From Mesostigma viride (Eukaryota; Streptophyta; Mesostigmatophyceae; Mesostigmatales; Mesostigmataceae), in contig RPFO01000312.1 in the NCBI GenBank assembly GCA_009746045.1, positions 4,588,976 to 4,652,975 of the forward strand: a stretch of 64,000 nt of DNA. The letters run 5' to 3'. The first letter of the stretch is position 1; each line of letters begins with the position of its first letter. The translations under genes and the position numbers were made by a program. Positions 40,999-54,664 of this stretch are shown piece after piece. Under the pieces are notes generated by a model. It saw nothing but the letters and a program-made list of their open reading frames with translations. It was not told the origin of the DNA and ran no database searches.

Positions 40999-42387
40999 AT
41001 GACGACTACCAAAGCAAAACGAGGGCTGGAAAAGGAGCTGGCACAGCTTCCCAGCGCCCAGCCCAACCCTCTCGCCCTCGCCATTGTTCCGCCGCCAGGC
41101 TTACCCGCCAACCAGCCGTCTGGGCCTGCCAACCCACCGCCAGCAGCCCCATCTCCCAGCGCCTCGCCTGAGCCCAAGAAACCCTGCCACGCTCGCAAAT
41201 GGCGCCAGTTCCTCCCCGGCGACCGAGGATTCTCCCTCACCGGGTGGCAAGAATTGTCGCCGCAGGAATGCATTGAGGTTCTCCAGTTCCTCGAACAGGA
41301 GCGGAAGCTCTTCGTGAAGGGGGCTATTGACTACGATGGAGACATGTCCTGGCTCTATGCTATGAACGAAGCACAACAACGCCTGGCTATCTTGACCAGC
41401 CATTTCCAGCTCCGCCTCATCGACATCACCCGCACGCTCCGCACCCCAGCCCCCGCACAGCCGGCAGCCCCCTCGGCTTCCTCCCTCTGCAAGGATGACA
41501 TCCGCGCAGTGCTGGAGGAGCACGTGACCTGGCCGCTGGCCGAGCAGCTGACATCGCTGAACACCACGCTCAACACGGTCGAGGCCCGGGTCTCCAATGT
41601 GGAAACCAAGGTCGTCCACAAGCTCCAGCCCCAGTTCACGACGCTGCACACCGCGGCACAAGCTTCGGAAACGCATGCGGCACTTGTCTCTCGCCTTAAC
41701 CAGGTGGAGGGCAAGTGTGGCGTGCTCCTGAAGAAGCTTGAGGCCATCACCGCCCACACCGAGGCCCTGGCCACACAGGTCCCCAAGATAGCGGAGCAGA
41801 CGGCCACCATTGCATCCCAGCCACCCCGGCAGGATGCTGGCGACCTCCCGCCGCTCTCCTACGCGGACCTGCTGCGGTCAGCGACCGCCTCCACCACCGA
41901 CGCCATCGCCACAAAGCTCCAGGAGCTGGAGGACCACCGCCAGGCCCAGCAACGGGAGGTCACCGATCGCGCTCGCCGCGAGTGCCGAGTGGTGCTACGT
42001 CGCTTCCCCCAGAAGCCAGGTGAGACGTCAACCTCTCTTGCTGACGAGCTCAAGAACCAGCTTCTTACCCTCATGGGCCTGGTAGGTGAGGTAGAACTGC
42101 GTGGGTGCCACCGCCTTCCCCACTCACGGGACAAGGCGGCTCCCCCACCAGTCCTACTCACCTTCTCCTCCCCTGAGGATAAGCAGCGGTTCCTCTCTCG
42201 TCGCAAGCGGTTGCACGACCTCACCTGGACGCTGGATGACGACCTCACCCCCGCTCAGCAACAGCAGCGACGCGACCTGTGGCCGGAATACCTCCGCCAT
42301 AAGCAGGACCCCCAGAAGCCCAAGGTGTACTGGAGGGGCGGGGACCTGATGATCAACCACAAGATGTGGACGCCCCCAGCGGGCTAG
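40999..42387 (+). CDS. LINE-type ORF1 protein (nucleic-acid chaperone-like)
   Basis: A 462-residue ORF with an ATG start. Residues ~1-60 are Pro/Ala-rich; ~175-330 hold a long alpha-helical, coiled-coil-like region (LNTTLNTVEARVSNVETK, LVSRLNQVEGKCGVLLKKLE). Residues ~330-400 resemble the RRM-like part of L1 ORF1p (RRECRVVLRRF..., RGCHRLPHSRDKAAPPPVLL). Residues ~400-462 resemble the C-terminal domain (WTLDDDLTPAQQQQRRDLWP, KPKVYWRGGDLMIN). In L1-type elements this protein trimerises, coats the RNA and acts as a chaperone in the ribonucleoprotein. No stop or frameshift interrupts it, so it could be translated. Family assignment is by pattern, not by search. Confidence 0.82.
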   Translation: MTTTKAKRGLEKELAQLPSAQPNPLALAIVPPPGLPANQPSGPANPPPAAPSPSASPEPKKPCHARKWRQFLPGDRGFSLTGWQELSPQECIEVLQFLEQERKLFVKGAIDYDGDMSWLYAMNEAQQRLAILTSHFQLRLIDITRTLRTPAPAQPAAPSASSLCKDDIRAVLEEHVTWPLAEQLTSLNTTLNTVEARVSNVETKVVHKLQPQFTTLHTAAQASETHAALVSRLNQVEGKCGVLLKKLEAITAHTEALATQVPKIAEQTATIASQPPRQDAGDLPPLSYADLLRSATASTTDAIATKLQELEDHRQAQQREVTDRARRECRVVLRRFPQKPGETSTSLADELKNQLLTLMGLVGEVELRGCHRLPHSRDKAAPPPVLLTFSSPEDKQRFLSRRKRLHDLTWTLDDDLTPAQQQQRRDLWPEYLRHKQDPQKPKVYWRGGDLMINHKMWTPPAG

Positions 42388-42740
42388 AATAGCAATAGCC
42401 CTAGCTTGTAACCATTGGCGTCACTGCCGCTAAGGCAGCCATGCCTAGAATGTTGCCTAGCTGTGCCAACACACCTAGTCACGTGCCGCCAACGCACGGT
42501 ACACAACCAGCCATAGCCTAGTCCTAGTACAGCCATGCTACGCCCTGGCTATGTTCAGATTACTTGCCCACGCTCCTTGCTATGATATGCTCACATGGGT
42601 CTTATTGCACCCACAGTTTGCCGGATCGTTAGCCTGTCCTTTTAGCTAGCCGCGCCCGATTGCAGCTGTGGCATGCCTTTGGCATGAAGGAGACTGGGGG
42701 TCTCTGCCCTTTCTCCTGTAGTGCACACACAGGGATTAAA

Positions 42741-42777
42741 AGCACTTCGGTGCTCCGTGACTCCCCAACGGGAGCAC
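42741..42777 (+). other. 3'-terminal RNA hairpins of the retroelement
   Basis: In RNA sense, AGCAC-UUCG-GUGCU forms a 5-bp stem with a C(UUCG)G tetraloop. Its GUGCU half can instead pair, as GUGCUCC, with GGAGCAC at 42771-42777. The same block occurs in the copies at 40216-40260 (minus) and 59122-59170 (minus). Such 3' hairpins are reverse-transcriptase recognition sites in several LINE clades. Confidence 0.75.
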
Positions 42778-42801
42778 GAGTTTAATTAATTAATTAATTA
42801 A

Positions 42802-43293
42802 TTCTTGTCCTCAGGGGAGGGGAAGGTGAGCAGGACTGGTGGGGGAGCCGCCTTGTCCCGTGAGTGGGGAAGGCGGTGGCACCCACGCAGTTCTACGTCA
42901 CCTACCAGGCCCATGAGGGTAAGAAGCTGGTCCTTGAGCTCGTCGGCAAGAGTGGTCGCCGTCTCCCCTAGCTTCTGGGGGAAACGAGACAGCACCACTC
43001 GGCACTCGCGGCGAGCGCAGTCGGTGGCCTCCCGTTGTTCGGCCTGGCGGTGGTCGTCCAGCTCCTGGAGTTTCGTGGCGATGGCGTCAGTGGTTGAGGC
43101 GGTCGCTGATCGACCGCAGCAGGTCCGCATAGGAGAGCGGCGGGAGGTTGCCAGCGTCCTGCCGGGGAGGCTGGGATGCGATGGTGGCCGTCTGCGCCGC
43201 TATCATTGGGACCTGTGTGGCCAGGGCCTCAGTGTGGGCGGTGATGGCTTCAAGCTTCTTCATGAGCACGCCACACTTGCCCTCCACCTGGTG
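42802..43293 (-). pseudogene. ORF1 N-terminal/middle piece of the outer copy
   Basis: Minus-strand reading begins near GGAGGGCAAGTGTGGCG (MEGKCGVLMKKLEAITAHTE), passes SYADLLRS, then a small indel shifts frame near 43100-43125. It resumes ATKLQELDDHRQAEQREATD and ends PEDK at the nested-insertion junction. It differs from the inserted copy at many sites, consistent with a different and probably older insertion. Confidence 0.88.
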
Positions 43294-43681
43294 GCAGGCA
43301 TGGCAAACACCACCGTGACAGTGGCAAACATGCCAGTGACCATGGACAGTAATTCACGCTCTAGCCAATCGGTCAGAACACAGATCAGACCAAGAGGTAA
43401 TTTTCTCGCAAGAAATACTTCATGTCGATCGACCCTCAAATTCTCAACTGACTTCAGTCAATGATCAGCCATGATTACACATGCATAGATTCCATGGTGA
43501 CAGAATTAAAAGGAACCTCCGCCCTGCCAAAAGGGGAACTGTACACTAGCTCCTGGGTTACAACAGACCTCTCTCAGGATCATGCTGTCCATATTCGTCC
43601 ACCACCTCAATGCAGGCCAAGACTATGTCTGCAAAGCCACAGATATCAAACGGGCCTTCCTTATGGGCGACCCTACTCAGG
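43294..43681. other. Spacer with possible decayed copia-type fragment
   Basis: Plus frame 43582-43680 reads AGQDYVCKATDIKRAFLMGD, weakly resembling the DVKxAFLxG stretch at the start of Ty1/copia reverse transcriptase. Nothing else of the domain is visible; treat as a hint only. Confidence 0.25.
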
Positions 43682-44141
43682 CTGTCACGGACGCGAGCTA
43701 TGTCATCCGGGCGCCCACTATGCACAAGACCGGTGACGTGCGCAAGGAATTTGTTTTCTGCGCATTTTCGACAAAGGCTAGTGACCGCGGGGGGGGGACA
43801 CTAGCACTTGCAGCATAGGGGCAGGGGCAGGCGCGCCGGGCCAGGCACAGTCGGGCGCGCAGCACAAGAGCGGATGAAAGTGTACGCGCGCGCGCGCCGG
43901 GCCAGGCACAGCTGCATGGGCACGCAGCACTGAATTGAGCGGACGGCAGCACAAGTTCGCAGCGTCGAGAGGATCATACGCGAGTTAGTGGACAGCTGCA
44001 GCTGGAGCTGGAGCTGGAGCTGGAGCTGGAGCTGGAGCTGGAGCTGGAGCTGGAGCTCAGTGGACAGTCTGCTGGACTTCAACAGCGCCGAGGCTATTGA
44101 CAGGCCAGGTGTCTTTGTGGTGTAGAATAGCGGGTCAACGT
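43682..44141 (+). repeat. Left arm of a ~14.4-kb inverted-repeat pair
   Basis: Runs from ctgtcacggacgcgagctat to cgggtcaacgt and matches, in reverse complement, 57633-58045. It contains a G-run, GC-rich blocks with gccgggccaggcacag, and a (ggagct)n hexanucleotide stretch near 43995-44057. Arm lengths differ (460 vs 413 bp), partly from hexamer copy number. Confidence 0.85.
43995..44057. repeat. GGAGCT hexanucleotide microsatellite
   Basis: About ten head-to-tail copies inside the left inverted arm. The mirrored arm carries the complementary AGCTCC run near 57717-57780. Confidence 0.9.
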
Positions 44142-45185
44142 CAGTAGTACCAAAGGTCCAGCTGCTGTTGCGGCGAACCTGTCAAATATCTAGCGATGTT
44201 TCTGTACTTTTGTCACGTATGTTATCGATCACGCATCATATGCGGGGAAATTGACACCATCAGCTAGGTGTTAATTTACACGACTTGTTGTTGGGTTTGC
44301 ATCCCTATTAATTGCGCCCACAGGTCGTTAATGTTTGCGCCCACAGGTCATTAACTGATTTAATAGTGTATAGAATCATGTTTGAGTGTACTATTAAAGT
44401 CCGAATGATGTGGCTCGGATTACAGCAAGCCGTTACCTGTCAGCACCGTTTCAGGTGCCGTAATTTACCTGCTCTCTCCGGATCAGATCAGGTCCGCAGT
44501 TTGTGGTGCCGCCTTGCATGGCCGGAGGCGATAGGACTTTGAGCCTATCAGACCACTCCCACGATATATCATGATGTGGACACTGTCAGAGATTTCAGGC
44601 TGCAAAGTCGTTATTATCTAGTGTTCTTTCCGTGGTTGTAGCGACGCTATGAACTGCAGTGCCGTCAGATGTAAATCAACGGTGCATACTGTATAAGCCG
44701 CCACTAATTTGAGTGCTTTGAGCTGTTTGCTTGCTACCCGTGTTTGGTCCGACCCAGTGTTGGTCGTCCTGACCTTGCCCAGTGTTGGCATTGGTCATTT
44801 GCCCTGGCCCAGTGTTGGCTATATGGTCGACTGCGCCCTGTGTCGGCAGCACCGTGTTTCCATTCTCAGTTAACGTATTTTAATACAAGTCTTTACCATA
44901 CACTTAAGCAATATCTGGGTCATCAAAGGCAAAAGATCTTTCCTCCGAGTACCGTTTTTCCGACAAAACCGGACAGCACTGTCTGGCGCGCTGGTTCAGT
45001 GCCCGGCCACCGGCCGGCGGGTTGTTGGGCATGACGCAGGTGAACCCAAGCATACTCGCCGTGTTGGTCGTCGAGGTGCCGGGCTGGCAAGTACGGTACG
45101 CGAGTCTATACTTTGGGCTCCAAAATACGAGTATATACTTTGGGCTCCAAAATACGCGCCCCCATAGTACGCGACTGTATTATGA
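44142..45185. other. Spacer inside the inverted pair
   Basis: No coding sequence recognised. Short direct duplications occur: gcgcccacaggtc (about 44316 and 44338), cccagtgttgg (three times, 44755-44815) and tatactttgggctccaaaat (45109 and 45135). Confidence 0.6.
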
Positions 45186-45196
45186 TCCACTAGGAA

Positions 45197-45540
45197 CTCA
45201 GATCTGAGATTTTTCTCAGTTTTTCTCAGTTTTCTCAGGAAGGCTGCCTGAGATTTCCTGAGATTTCCTGAGATTTCCTGAGATGTCCTGAGATTTCCTG
45301 AGATTTCCTGAGATCAACTGAGAAAAATCTCAGTTTTCTCAGGAAAACTGAGAAAATCACCTGAGAAAACTGAGAAAACTGAGAAAAAACTGAGATCAGC
45401 CTGAGAAAGTCGCCTGGCCTGAGATTTTTTTTTCTCAGGAACGAAATTTCTCAGGCGCCCGTTTTTTTCTCAGGTTGCTGCCTGAGAAAATCTGAGACTG
45501 AGAAAATCTGGGAAACTTAAGGCCTGAGAAAAACTGAGAA
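45197..45540. repeat. CTGAG/CTCAG repeat block, left
   Basis: Dozens of ctgagat, ctgagaaa and tctcagg motifs on both strands (for example gagatttcctgagatttcct). Highly self-complementary. Mirrors the block at 54352-54650. Confidence 0.9.
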
Positions 45541-45703
45541 ACCTCATGCACACAGAGAAATCGCATTCATACCACGCAACCAGAAATCGCTTTGATTACA
45601 AATTATAATAATTTCTTGTGCAGTTGGAGTACAGCTCTTCAAGTTTGCTAAGAACATCAATTTCAGTCACTAGACGAATTGCTACAATCTGCTTCAGCGT
45701 AGC

Positions 45704-46078
45704 TCACTTTTCCATACGCCCTTGCACTTCTCCTCGTTGGTGCAAGGTCGCCCCGGCTAGGTTCAGCCACATTCTTGTGCTGCCTACCCCCTCTCCCCCT
45801 CTGCCCACGATTCCCCCGCGTAGGTTCAGCCGCATACTCGCGGCCATCGCCACCACGGGCAGAATCAGCAGCATTTTCTGCTGCAGGCTGCCTCCTTCCT
45901 CTCCCCCTCCGTCCACGCTTCCCCGTGCAGGTTCAGACGCATTGTAGCTGCATGGGTCATCACTGTCGCTGCTAGGTGGAGCCACATCCTCTTGGCTACC
46001 ATTATCACTGCCGCTGCAGATGGAGGAATCAGTTTCTGCTGCAGGCTGCTTACCCCTCCTCTTCCTTGGTGCAGGCAT
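45704..46078 (-). CDS. Unassigned short ORF, possibly a transposon first exon
   Basis: ATG start at 46078. It begins MPAPRKRRGKQPAAETDSS, an NLS-like basic start followed by a Ser/Asp-rich acidic stretch (SDNGSQEDVAPPSSDSDD), then a Gly-rich region. The 3' half overlaps an internal imperfect repeat of ~110 bp and is less protein-like. A basic-then-acidic N-terminus would suit a DNA-binding or transposase protein, but no domain is recognisable. Confidence 0.3.
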   Translation of the reverse strand: MPAPRKRRGKQPAAETDSSICSGSDNGSQEDVAPPSSDSDDPCSYNASEPARGSVDGGGEEGGSLQQKMLLILPVVAMAASMRLNLRGGIVGRGGEGVGSTRMWLNLAGATLHQRGEVQGRMEK

Positions 46079-46092
46079 GCCATCCTCGCTGC

Positions 46093-46162
46093 CACACTAG
46101 GAACGGAGTGTTGACAAACTTTGACAATTGTTTGTCAAGAATTGTCAAATAGTTCTAGTGTG
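46093..46162. mobile_element. 70-bp foldback with CACTAGGAAC-type ends
   Basis: cacactaggaac at the left is mirrored by gttctagtgtg at the right (one base dropped). The interior reads ttgacaattg...caattgtc-like and is itself self-complementary. The terminal cactaggaac is shared with the element at 45186. Confidence 0.6.
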
Positions 46163-46536
46163 ACCCGCTGGCTTCGCACAGCCAAAAAAAAAAAAAAATT
46201 TAATCAATTTTTGGCGGTAGAGAGACCATGGAGGGACTGCCCGCTGCCCACTGTAGACGCATACTGTAGTTCGTAGAAGCGTACTCCTTCGCTGCACTCC
46301 GGAGAGGAATCGTGACGGACTGACGGTCTCCTTCGCTGCCCTCCAGAGAGGAGGCCGCTAAAGCGGCCGCTCGCTTCGCTCGCTGGGAGCTTTGCGCGGA
46401 TTGGTTGGCAGTTCTTCCGTGCGCTGGGAGCTTCGCGCGGATTGGTGGTCAGTCAGTCCGCCCCTTCTGGATTGGCCGCGTACTCGGTGATGCCCTGAAT
46501 AGTGTCGGATTACCTTACATTGCCAAATTAGTAATA
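46163..46536. other. Spacer with small tandem duplications
   Basis: A poly-A run (46185) and two local duplications: ctccttcgctgc-ctcc-gagagga (about 46281 and 46328) and cgctgggagctt-gcgcggattggt (about 46380 and 46420). No gene seen. Confidence 0.6.
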
Positions 46537-46850
46537 TAGATTCTTGACATATCAACTGCCATGACCTTGACAAACCTTGACAGAACTTGACAAAAGCTTG
46601 ACATGACAACATCAAAGGCTTGACAAACCTTGACAGAATGTTGAAAGGTTGACAAAACCTTGACAATCTTTGAAATATCAACATATCAACACGGAAAAAA
46701 ATGTCAATACACTGACAAACCAAGGTGATGTGTCAAGAAATGTCAAGACGTTAACAAACAAAGGCAAAAAAATTGTTAACATGACAAAATGTCCACAAAT
46801 GTTAACATGACAAACGTCAACATGACAACCAAAGGCGTAGCAAACTGACA
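46537..46850. repeat. Clustered TTGACA/TGTCAA motifs
   Basis: More than a dozen ttgacaaac, ttgacaga and tgtcaag motifs on both strands, the same motif found in the 46093 foldback. This may be the subterminal repeat of a transposon end. Confidence 0.65.
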
Positions 46851-46917
46851 AATCAACACCACGCACAGGTAAACTTATTTCATTAAAATCAACAAGTTCA
46901 AAAGACCACCTAAACCG

Positions 46918-51485
<4,568 letters not shown>

Positions 51486-51679
51486 CCTGGTATTCTCGCC
51501 TAAACTGTCCCTATGTACCTCACAAGATGTAGGGAACTGCGAAACCACAGGAATACCTAGAGAAGAGCGCTTCCTGGCTCACGAAAAACTCGCCGATTGA
51601 GTGCTTGACGTTCACGTTTGATAATGCTGAACTGCGTTATCAAATCATCATCTGGCAGAGTCACGTCACTTGGTTGGTG

Positions 51680-51712
51680 CCGGGCCCGCTACAAAAAACG
51701 TAGCGGGCCCGG
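51680..51712. other. Perfect 13-bp stem-loop
   Basis: ccgggcccgctac (51680-51692), loop aaaaaac, then gtagcgggcccgg (51700-51712). GC-rich perfect stem with a 7-base loop. No adjacent CTRR end was found that would make it a Helitron terminus. Confidence 0.85.
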
Positions 51713-52735
51713 TGATGTCGCTATTACACCACCCGACTTTACATCGAGTCACTGTGAATGATATATATATGGCTGCCTACAGCACCGCGCATGGTGTCCA
51801 AGTAAAATTATGGCGCTGCCAAGGCTGCGTACCTGCCGTTATCGCCTTGGTCTTTGTCACGGTGGCGTTCTCCAATTCACGTGCAACGTCCACTTCCTGT
51901 GCCAGCTCTGGCGCGGCGCGTGCCCTCGGGCTGAATTTCAAATTTCCGCGTGCAGTCCGTTGGAGAGGGGCGCTGCGTCCGGAGTCCGACTTAGGAATTC
52001 GGAGGCTGCTGGTCGCACAAAAGATCGTTGTTGGCTGTTGAGTGATGTCCGACTGGCACGATGGAGAGGGCTCCATCACATTGGCGACCTCACCAGTGGC
52101 CCACATGTACCGACGAGACCTGCATCTCGAGCTTGTCGGCCCTCACGCTGCAGCTGTCACCATGCGAGACGCCCTGAGACTCTCGGCATGATTTTTCCCG
52201 TGCAATATCACGCCCTCGATTCGCAGCAAGGCCCGTCTCCTCCAATATGGCCGACTGCGGGCTGTGCCGTAACAGGAAATGTCCGGGTGATGGCAGGCAG
52301 TGCCTACCCATCCCCCGCATGCACCGCGTCAAGCAATATTTCCACTTCCGCTGCTGCTGGGCACCGGGCTACTGCCTACATTTCTTAATCGCTCCATCGC
52401 CTCCTCCATGGTGCCTCGCTCCCTGCGGCCCCTCCGCCACGCCGGATATCCTTGGCAATCAAGCCTACCGGCTACCACCATACCGGCCACGAGCCCTTGC
52501 TGCACCAAACGAAGTGTGCGGCCCCGAATTAAGTGAAGTACACGGCAGGACTGGGAACCACCTGAAATTACATCGGGGTCTCAGTGGACTTGGCGTCACA
52601 TCTTGCTAACGTTGTCACTGTCGGCAGTTGTCAGTTGCTGTTGGTTGTTGCATGCTGAGGGTTGCAGATGTTCTAGGAACAGCTGGTCCAATGTTGCTAT
52701 GCATGCAGTTACTCTTGCCATTACGTGTGTCCGTG
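51713..52735. other. GC-moderate region without a supported gene
   Basis: Several overlapping open frames on both strands (for example 51777-52106 minus and 52247-52609 plus), but none shows a recognisable domain, repeat or convincing exon structure. Confidence 0.5.
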
Positions 52736-53515
52736 TGCCTCCAACCATCCCGCCACAATGCCAGCACCCTCCACCCCGCTAACTCCCACTCGCCCCACTC
52801 CCCTGCCTGTTCCATACCCGCCCCACCCACAAATATACGTCACAGACATCCGCATGCCGTTATCCATCCCCACCTGACTAGGACTACTCTCGCCCCCACG
52901 CTGAGGTCCCCCACAACACCGTAACACCGCCCTCCTCCCCCAAACCATCCGATGACCCACCCGACCATCCACCTTGAGTCCCCCCAAACCAACCTATCTG
53001 ACTACCACCCTTCCGTATTACATACACCACCTTCCACACCAACATAACAAACCACCTACTAAACAAACCTACCGCCCCACAACGAGGTTCCCCTACACCA
53101 CTGCACCCCGCCCACCCCGCCCCCCGCTGCCCCAACATACGATGACTCCACCCCACCATCCACGTGAAGCATAACCATCCACCCCGGCCTCCGGGGCAAC
53201 CAATCAGCTGTCCACTCAACCATAACTGACACTGCTGCACCGACCACCGGCAAGCCCGCCTACGTACCATACCTAAGCCACCCACGCAACCCAAGCATCC
53301 CCAACCCTCACACGAACCTGTGACCTACGCACGAGCTACCTACAACTGCGACTCACAACTACTACATAATCAACCCATAACAATGTCCCCCATGACCCCC
53401 GCCAAAGGGGGGGGGTCCCCCCAATAGTCCAACACACACACACACACTCTACAATACCCAGGACCACGAGTACCCACCCAATTCACCTCCCACAACGGTA
53501 TCACCCACGAGTCCA
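52736..53515. repeat. C/A-rich low-complexity region
   Basis: Strand-asymmetric C- and A-rich sequence of ccacc/ccaac type with a short (ca)n run near 53430-53445. Long spurious frames occur on both strands. Confidence 0.75.
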
Positions 53516-53569
53516 GTGCCCCACCCATGTCCACAGCGACACCCCGGAGACTTCACCACGCCCACCGAC

Positions 53570-53860
53570 TGCACGCACGCACACCTAGCTGCACACTCCC
53601 ACGCACCTACCTTGCACGCACGCATGCACGCAGCCATCAACCCACCCACCAAGGCACGCCTGCACAAACGCACACATGCACAAGTGCACGCACACGCACA
53701 CATAGCTGCACACTCTCACGCACCCACTCACGCACGCACGCCTGCACACAGCCATCAACCCACCCGCCAAGGCACGCCTGCACAAACGCACTCATGCACA
53801 ACTGCACACACTCGCCCACGCACGCACACCTAGCTGCACGCCTGCACGCAGTCACGCAGC
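53570..53860. repeat. ~120-bp tandem repeat in a CACGCA-rich tract
   Basis: A block containing agccatcaacccaccc and caaggcacgcctgcacaaac appears near 53630 and again near 53750, about 120 bp apart. A third partial copy of the adjoining acacctagctgcac block ends the array. Confidence 0.8.
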
Positions 53861-54351
53861 ATGGCAGCATGCCCGCCTTCTATATCATTCTGGAATATCA
53901 TGTTGCATATGGCATTATTATCATGTTTGTAAATTTAACTCCTTGCTTTCTGTATGCTTTCTTTCTTTGGGGGATTACTTGATGCAGATCGTGGAGCATA
54001 CAAGCTCGACGAGAAGACGTACACATCAATATTGAGTGAAACCACCGTTGCTGGGCTCTGGCATGCCAGCTGTTATATGGCCATGAGCCATCAGCTAGCA
54101 ATCCAGAAATAGGATGAGAGCAGTTTTGAGTCGATGTTTTATATTTTGATGGTATTGAAACGATGAGTCACAGAATGCCACAATGAAACATAAGTTCATT
54201 ACTATCAAACAGCGTGATGCCATGAATGCCACGCCTAATACCACAAGATGTGCTAATAACGTATTTAATTCATTAATGAATTGTTGGATTTATTGCATGA
54301 TGGTGTTATGCTTGTTAGAATACACATTTAATTCTGGCAATGGCATGCCTG
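53861..54351. other. AT-rich spacer
   Basis: No coding or mobile-element signature recognised. Confidence 0.6.
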
Positions 54352-54650
54352 AGAAATTGCCCTGAGATTTTAAGCGCCTGAGAAAATGCCCTGAGATTTT
54401 CAGCGCCTGAGAAAATGCCCTGAGATTTTCAGCCTGAGAAAAAAAAATCTCAGTGTCCACGTAAAATCTCAGTTTCCACTTAGCCCTGAGATTTCCTGAG
54501 ATTTCCTGAGAAAAAGCCAATTTTCTCAGGCCAATCTCAGGAAATCTCAGGTCACTTTCTCAGGAAATCTCAGGAACATCTCAGGAAATCTCAGGAACAT
54601 CTCAGGAAATCTCAGTTTTTTTCTCAGGAAATCTCAGTTTTCTCAGTAGC
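54352..54650. repeat. CTGAG/CTCAG repeat block, right
   Basis: Dense ctgagat/ctgagaaa on the left half and tctcagg on the right half, so the block is itself a large imperfect inverted repeat. It ends at gagttcctagtgg, the mirror of the left terminus at 45186. Confidence 0.9.
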
Positions 54651-54664
54651 GAGTTCCTAGTGGA

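Larger units (their letters stand above)
40816..42801 (+). mobile_element. ORF1-only retroelement (HAL1-like), intact, nested
   Basis: A 1986-bp element bounded by a 9-bp direct duplication TTCTTGTCC (40807-40815 and 42802-42810). It has a ~180-bp 5' leader, one ORF1 (40999-42387), a ~410-bp 3' UTR with hairpins, and a TTAA-repeat 3' tail. No reverse transcriptase is present between ORF1 and the tail, so it must borrow one. The design parallels mammalian HAL1 (half-L1) elements. Confidence 0.85.
40154..43293 (-). mobile_element. LINE-type ORF1 element, minus strand, split by a nested copy
   Basis: The 3' tail is a TTAA-rich run (40154-40215), followed on the minus sense by the hairpin 3' end, the 3' UTR and the ORF1 3' half (40605-40815). 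The ORF1 5' part continues at 42802-43293, where homology stops, so the copy is 5'-truncated. The two halves join exactly at PEDK|KRF of ORF1. Everything between is a second copy in the opposite orientation. The tail lies 45 bp after the stop codon of the pseudokinase gene. Confidence 0.88.

Noticed and set aside
51680-51712. Helitron 3' end
   Set aside because: A hairpin is present but no CTRR terminus or matching 5' TC end was found nearby.
52736-53860. Several 80-150 codon ORFs rich in His, Pro and Thr or Cys and Gly
   Set aside because: Low-complexity C/A-rich and CACGCA tracts open frames on both strands; no domain or exon structure.
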